Shown here: positions 20,658 to 22,495 of the stretch, piece by piece
How positions within the stretch are numbered: the stretch's first letter is position 1
Layout: every line of letters begins with the position of its first letter
From: Plakobranchus ocellatus
Lineage: Eukaryota > Mollusca > Gastropoda > Plakobranchidae
Assembly: GCA_019648995.1 (NCBI GenBank)
Contig: BLXT01008384.1
Location: 1,299,483-1,321,977 of the forward strand
Length of the DNA: 22,495 bases
Direction of reading: 5' to 3'
The notes under the pieces: generated by a model
Databases searched by the model: none
What the model was told of the DNA's origin: nothing
Seen by the model: only the letters and a program-made list of their open reading frames with translations
Translations under genes and position numbers: made by a program

Positions 20658-21642
20658 AGGATGGAATAAATCTAACAAAGTCCTGGAATTGAGTATATTA
20701 TTGGGTTAAAAAAATGAGTTTGGAAATTTTGATTTTCATAGCTTCAACAATTCCCAATGGCAAAAAGAATTCTCCAAAGCGTTTGCCAACAGCCCAAAAC
20801 TGAAGTTTTTTTAAGAAAAAGGGGCACAAATAACACCAAAGCAAAAGGCAAGACCAGTTAAGAATCTACATGTGAGGTATTTATCTAGGCGTGGACTGAC
20901 AGCCTGCAGTAGCTCAGCTCATTATGACCTAGAGACTTTTTGAAATAGGCCTTAAAAGTCTGGCCTAGTATGTTATTAAAATAGGAGGGAAAATTGAGGG
21001 AGGGGGGAAAGGTGTGATAGTGGCATCTGTAACCAAAGAACAAACTAGACTGAAGGAGGGTGAGGGGACAATCTTTCAAGTTTCATTGCCAAGCAAAGTT
21101 GTTTTAAAGTGTTCATCCAAATACATATAATACCATTCCGCATTCCATAATATTACCTTGGTATTAGCCATGGCACAGAATTGTAAAAATGTCTAAAACT
21201 TTTTAGGTAATTTTTTTTTATGTATAAGAAATCAATAATTTTCTTTTTCCCCTTCATCACTAGAGTGAGATTAAAAATTCACAGGAAAAATAGCCTCCAC
21301 AAAGTTCTAAGAAAACAAATGAAATGTCTAGGAGAAATAAATGAAACCAATTTTTAACAAGGCAAAAAAAGCCAAGATGTCAACTTTTTTTCATCACTTT
21401 CCATCAATTTGATGCTGTAAAACCATGACCCTAAGAACCTGAGAACTGATTTTGATATAGATTCTGAGTAGATCTCTAATGCTCTTTTTAAATATGATTT
21501 GCCATTACAGCTTTACTACATCAGTAAAACAAGCAGTGTATATAGGCTTTGCTTTCCTTAGCACAAATTCATAACAAACCCCAAAAAAAGATCAAAATCA
21601 ACAAAAATAATAAAAAATATAATAGTATGTCACATATATAAA

Positions 21643-21680
21643 ACAACAACAACAATAACAATAATAATAATAATGATAAA
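21643..21680. repeat. AAC/AAT trinucleotide repeat
   Basis: AACAACAACAACAAT followed by an AAT run, a simple trinucleotide repeat in the upstream Akt intron. Confidence 0.75.
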
Positions 21681-22287
21681 GTAATATTTTAAAAACCATT
21701 TAAAAGAATTTCTGAAATGCATGACAAAGACAATGCTCAAATAGCACCACATGCAGCACAGTCAGCAAAAAGAAAATGTAAAAAAGCAAAGCTTTACACA
21801 AAAAGCAAAGGATGTCAGTAAACAGCATCAGTAACCCCAACTCACAAGGAAGGGAGTGCAAAGCTTTCTCACAACACAAGACAGTACAAAGTTTTCACAA
21901 AACCAACAATTGCTTCTGGTCAAATAAAAAATATATTTGCACCTGGCCCAATGTAGAAAAGTATTCAATAAAATGGAATAAGATTAAGAAGATTTTTTTT
22001 TATAAGTTGAAAATTCAATCCAAAAAGCTTCACAACTGGCTTGGAATTACAGATTTACTTATATGAGCTGGGTAAGTGCATTTGATTATTTTTTTATTAT
22101 TTTATGGTCCATATATCCTGTGTTTAATTGTGAACCTTTATTACCATGGGTGTTTTCGAAAAGGATTCAATCTATCACGGATTTGGAGACAAACTGCAAC
22201 TAATTTAGCTCTATATATTTTTTAAATACAAAATTCTCTTGAGTACCAAAAATTAATATATAACTTGTTGAACTTAGGAAATATCAT

Positions 22288-22297
22288 CCCCCCCCCC
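22288..22297. repeat. Homopolymer C10
   Basis: Ten consecutive C in AT-rich sequence, the second long C-run in the Akt intron. Probably length-variable. Confidence 0.8.
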
Positions 22298-22495
22298 GAC
22301 CCAAAGTTCAATTAGTTTTTGCAATCACAATATTGCAAAGAATAAAGTAGTTATAAGTAGAGATTCCTCAAGCCTGTAATCAACAACATTTGACAGATAG
22401 TTGCCATACTGAAGTGATGAGCAGATGTTTCTCAGAAGTGCCTGTTATCTATAAGCAAAGTCCCATAAAATGCGCAGCTCAGTATTTTCCATCCA

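Larger units (their letters stand above)
19202..22495 (-). other. Akt: Akt intron upstream of exon A (partial)
   Basis: This runs from the exon A acceptor to the window end. No kinase-domain exon of AKT (HRDLK, DFG or APE type motifs) was found on the minus strand, so the intron is at least 3.3 kb. It contains a CA tract, a C14/G14 run, a tRNA-derived SINE (20480-20645) and AAT/AAC-rich simple repeats. The stretch 19440-19780 is slightly richer in GC and open on the minus strand for about 84 codons, but no family was recognised. Confidence 0.65.

Noticed and set aside
1-22495. CRISPR array, prokaryotic operon, phage or viral genes
   Set aside because: No regularly spaced repeats, no ribosome-binding-site-led gene runs and no viral proteins were seen; the content is intron-rich animal DNA.

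Overview
The window is AT-rich animal nuclear DNA. It is almost entirely intron, untranslated or intergenic sequence, with long A/T runs, microsatellites, short interspersed elements and only a few short GC-richer exons. No bacterial-style genes, operons, rRNA or functional tRNA genes were seen. The organism is inferred to be an invertebrate, probably a lophotrochozoan such as a mollusc. This rests on the character of the kinase tail and on the tRNA-derived SINEs, and it is an inference rather than an identification.

The recognisable gene is the 3' end of the protein kinase AKT (PKB/RAC kinase), on the minus strand. Two separate exons, 19201-18959 (exon A) and 11650-11390 (exon B), each encode a complete version of the AGC-kinase C-terminal tail of AKT: the PPxKP start, the turn-motif threonine, the hydrophobic motif FEQFSY, a short extension and a stop codon. 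Both follow an AG acceptor in the same phase (0). They look like an ancient exon duplication used as alternative terminal exons. Exon A keeps the canonical tail shared by fly and vertebrate AKT; exon B is clearly diverged. The kinase, linker and PH-domain exons must lie beyond 22495.

Layout: 1-2205 is non-coding sequence with no convincing exon. At 2206-2295 (+) there is a candidate terminal exon of an unidentified gene that would converge on Akt, followed by a possible 3' UTR with AATAAA at 2853. From 3046 to 6763, a 145-bp sequence is present at both ends in opposite orientation, enclosing a SINE (3377-3609) with a perfect 13-bp target duplication. 6764-10796 holds no recognised gene; 9380-10250 is somewhat GC-richer and contains decayed repeats. 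At 10797-11164 is a small Tc1/mariner-like non-autonomous element with 14-bp terminal inverted repeats including TA, just past the end of exon B. 11651-18958 separates the two Akt tail exons and contains a polypurine tract. Upstream of exon A on the transcript strand are a CA-rich tract and a G14 run, and a second complete tRNA-derived SINE (20480-20645) lies in the upstream intron.

The main biological point is that one Akt locus seems able to make two kinases that differ only in the regulatory tail phosphorylated by mTORC2, by choosing a terminal exon. The sequence also hints at regulation: exon A has a poor splice acceptor beside splicing-regulator-like tracts, while exon B has a strong one.
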